64,000 bases of DNA, taken from a bacterium (Candidatus Blackallbacteria) CG13_big_fil_rev_8_21_14_2_50_49_14. Lineage in GTDB: Bacteria; Cyanobacteriota; Sericytochromatia; UBA7694. The notes under the pieces are model-generated. The model was not told the DNA's origin, did no database searches, and worked only from the letters and a program-made list of their open reading frames with translations. Position 1 is the stretch's first letter, and the number at the start of each line of letters is the position of its first letter. A program made the position numbers and the translations under genes. The stretch is from assembly GCA_002783405.1 (NCBI GenBank), contig PFGG01000007.1, forward strand, positions 62,001 through 126,000. Reading direction: 5' to 3'. This document shows, piece by piece, positions 62,803-64,000 of this stretch.

Positions 62803-63237
62803 ATGAAGCGTTTGCTTGTGCTTGGCATTCTTTCACTCAGCTTGGGCGTTCAAGCCGCAGAAAACGAAAACAGGGCTGAACCCATCGCCCCCAGAGCGCA
62901 AACCCTGATCATCAACAAAACAGCCCAACTGGTCATTCAGGGCATCGACAAAACCTGTGTGCCCTTAAGAATAGAGCTTTTGCGTGCTGACGCCCTGGCA
63001 CCAGGCTATGGCCGCTGGAGCCGCATGCCCGTCAAAACAGAAACCGGCGATTACCGCGTAGAACTTGCGCTGGGCCCTGAATTTTGGCCCTATCTCTATC
63101 CAAGCGGCTCGTTCAGATTGAGTTGCCCTGAGTCTTCCCTCAAAACAAAAGTCAATCGCAAAGCCTGGGCCTTGACCCAGGCTGAAAATCTTCTGAATTG
63201 GGAAACAGATTTTCAAACGGAAGAGGAAAAACCTTGA
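62803..63237 (+). CDS. Secreted protein coupled to the amidase
   Basis: 144 residues: signal peptide MKRLLVLGILSLSLGVQAA, then a mature part of ~125 residues with two cysteines (KTCVPLRIEL, LSCPES), probably a disulfide. The beta-rich content (LIINKTAQLVIQGIDK, TGDYRVELALG, SGSFRLSC) suggests a small Ig-like domain. Not recognised. The start is the ATG at 62803, with AAGGAG just upstream, not the longer frame from 62779. It overlaps the amidase by four bases (TTGA), so both are made together and may act at the cell wall. Confidence 0.75.
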   Translation: MKRLLVLGILSLSLGVQAAENENRAEPIAPRAQTLIINKTAQLVIQGIDKTCVPLRIELLRADALAPGYGRWSRMPVKTETGDYRVELALGPEFWPYLYPSGSFRLSCPESSLKTKVNRKAWALTQAENLLNWETDFQTEEEKP

Positions 63238-63992
63238 AAAACCTTTTAAAAATCTGCCTGGCCAGCCTCTGGATCTTGGCCTCAGCGGCTCAGGCCGAAG
63301 CTCTGCCCGATTGGGCTGAAATAAAATTTAACGCCGCTGAGCAAGCACTGAAAAACCAGACAAGCACCTGTCATCAGGCTGCCCTGCAACGTTTTTTTGA
63401 AACCCAGGGAGCAGACTACACACTCAGTTTGAATGGAAATGCGCATGTTCAAATCATAGGCCGCAAGACTTGGGGGGCTGGCCCCGTTATTCCCGATGGG
63501 CGCTCTTTTAAACCCCATGCGGCACAAGCCTCGGTTTGCAGTTGGTTTCGCAGAATTACCGTCCACCATACCCATACGGCCCTGAGTATTCAGGCCTTGC
63601 AAACTTTTCATCAAAACCAGGAAGATCCCAAGGCAGATATTGCCTATCATTTTTATATCAATGCCGAAGGCCAGATCTACGAAGCGCGCCCCTTGGGGTA
63701 TATGGGTTCTCACGCTGAAGGAGACAATTCACAAAATCTGGGTATTGTTTTGAATGGAGATTTTAGCCAGGTCAAACCCGATCCCCGTCAATTGACAGCC
63801 TTGAAAAACCTTTTAAGTGCCTTGCGCTGCGCCTGTGGTTTTCAGGAAGGCCTCTTCAGCCATCAAGAGCGCAAAGCTTTGCGCTTCCCCCAGGATCCGC
63901 TGCACTATACCGATTGTCCAGGCCAGGAATTGGCTGTTGAGGTCTATGAATTTGCCCAGGAATTGGGGTTTGGCCCCGTCACCCGCCACTAA
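63234..63992 (+). CDS. N-acetylmuramoyl-L-alanine amidase (amidase_2 / PGRP-type), secreted
   Basis: 252 residues. The TTG at 63234 is the start: its TTGA overlaps the stop of the previous gene, GAGG lies seven bases upstream, and translation from it gives a clean signal peptide (MKNLLKICLASLWILASAAQAEA). The longer ATG frame at 63198 would have no signal peptide. The mature domain is of PGRP/amidase_2 type: SWFRRITVHHTHTALSIQ, ADIAYHFYINAEGQIYEARP, GDNSQNLGIVLNGDF and HYTDCPG. HH, the later His and Cys of DCPG fit the zinc set. It cuts the lactyl-amide of peptidoglycan in the periplasm. Confidence 0.92.
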   Translation: MKNLLKICLASLWILASAAQAEALPDWAEIKFNAAEQALKNQTSTCHQAALQRFFETQGADYTLSLNGNAHVQIIGRKTWGAGPVIPDGRSFKPHAAQASVCSWFRRITVHHTHTALSIQALQTFHQNQEDPKADIAYHFYINAEGQIYEARPLGYMGSHAEGDNSQNLGIVLNGDFSQVKPDPRQLTALKNLLSALRCACGFQEGLFSHQERKALRFPQDPLHYTDCPGQELAVEVYEFAQELGFGPVTRH

Positions 63993-64000
63993 TTATTCAT

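Overview
The window is about 64 kb of chromosomal sequence with dense single-copy bacterial genes (52 called, one cut by the left edge). It has no rRNA, tRNA, insertion sequence, phage module or CRISPR array that I can see. Coding is about 94%, GC looks close to 48%, and starts are ATG with a few GTG/TTG. The cell envelope is of Gram-negative type: an Lnt apolipoprotein N-acyltransferase, many lipoproteins with clear lipoboxes, and periplasmic CsgG/FlgO-like and TPR proteins. The dapA-rnj gene order is shared with cyanobacteria and Firmicutes. Many proteins have no recognisable family. My best guess is an uncultured, deep-branching, non-photosynthetic relative of the cyanobacteria (Sericytochromatia / Blackallbacteria type). 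That is inference from style and gene order, not from a marker gene.

Layout. 1-6.3 kb (+): end of an NTF2-like protein, a giant beta-propeller/NHL protein with a central zinc ribbon, a GlpE rhodanese and a TPR-GT41 (OGT-like) glycosyltransferase. 6.3-17.8 kb (-): NCS1 transporter; a tight set with HIT, CPBP protease, sarcosine-oxidase-like flavoenzyme, CarF/plasmanylethanolamine desaturase-like protein and GNAT; then an LmeA-like protein, a secreted protein, an alpha/beta hydrolase, an aldehyde dehydrogenase and an HTH-coiled-coil-TM protein. 18.0-19.7 kb (+): DUF2511 membrane protein, cupin, lipoprotein. 19.7-23.7 kb (-): three proteins of unknown function, namely a HEXXH protein, its Pro/Ala-rich partner and a protein of six ~70-residue Gly/Ala repeats.

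24.0-27.0 kb (+): a PrkA-type AAA kinase translationally coupled to a MEMO-family protein. 27.0-34.8 kb (-): one long overlapping operon, MshEN-repeat protein - dapA - rnj - nucleotidyltransferase - lnt - FliB/YkgJ-like protein. 35.0-39.0 kb (+): lipoprotein with an S74-like tail, stand-alone MutS ATPase, sphingosine-phosphate-lyase-like PLP enzyme, arsC. 39.0-44.3 kb (-): B12-binding radical SAM protein and pheS-pheT, with PheT lacking its usual tRNA-binding OB fold. 44.5-47.9 kb: a papain-like lipoprotein (+) and RecD2 (-).

48.0-55.3 kb (+): DUF808 membrane protein, nitrobindin-like barrel, UvrD-like helicase, M48 protease with zinc ribbon, an ADP-ribosylglycohydrolase with a C-terminal membrane segment, and a lipoprotein. 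55.3-62.7 kb (-): CsgG/FlgO-TPR protein, subtilisin-like lipoprotein, small Gly/Ala-rich protein, and a cyclic-nucleotide-binding / TGS / uridine-kinase-like fusion. 62.8-64.0 kb (+): secreted protein coupled to an N-acetylmuramoyl-L-alanine amidase.

The most promising unexplained material is the 19.7-23.7 kb cluster, the PrkA-MEMO pair, the CNBD-kinase fusion and the membrane-anchored ADP-ribosylglycohydrolase. Shine-Dalgarno sites and gene overlaps were used to revise many starts; promoters and terminators are reported only where the bases are persuasive.
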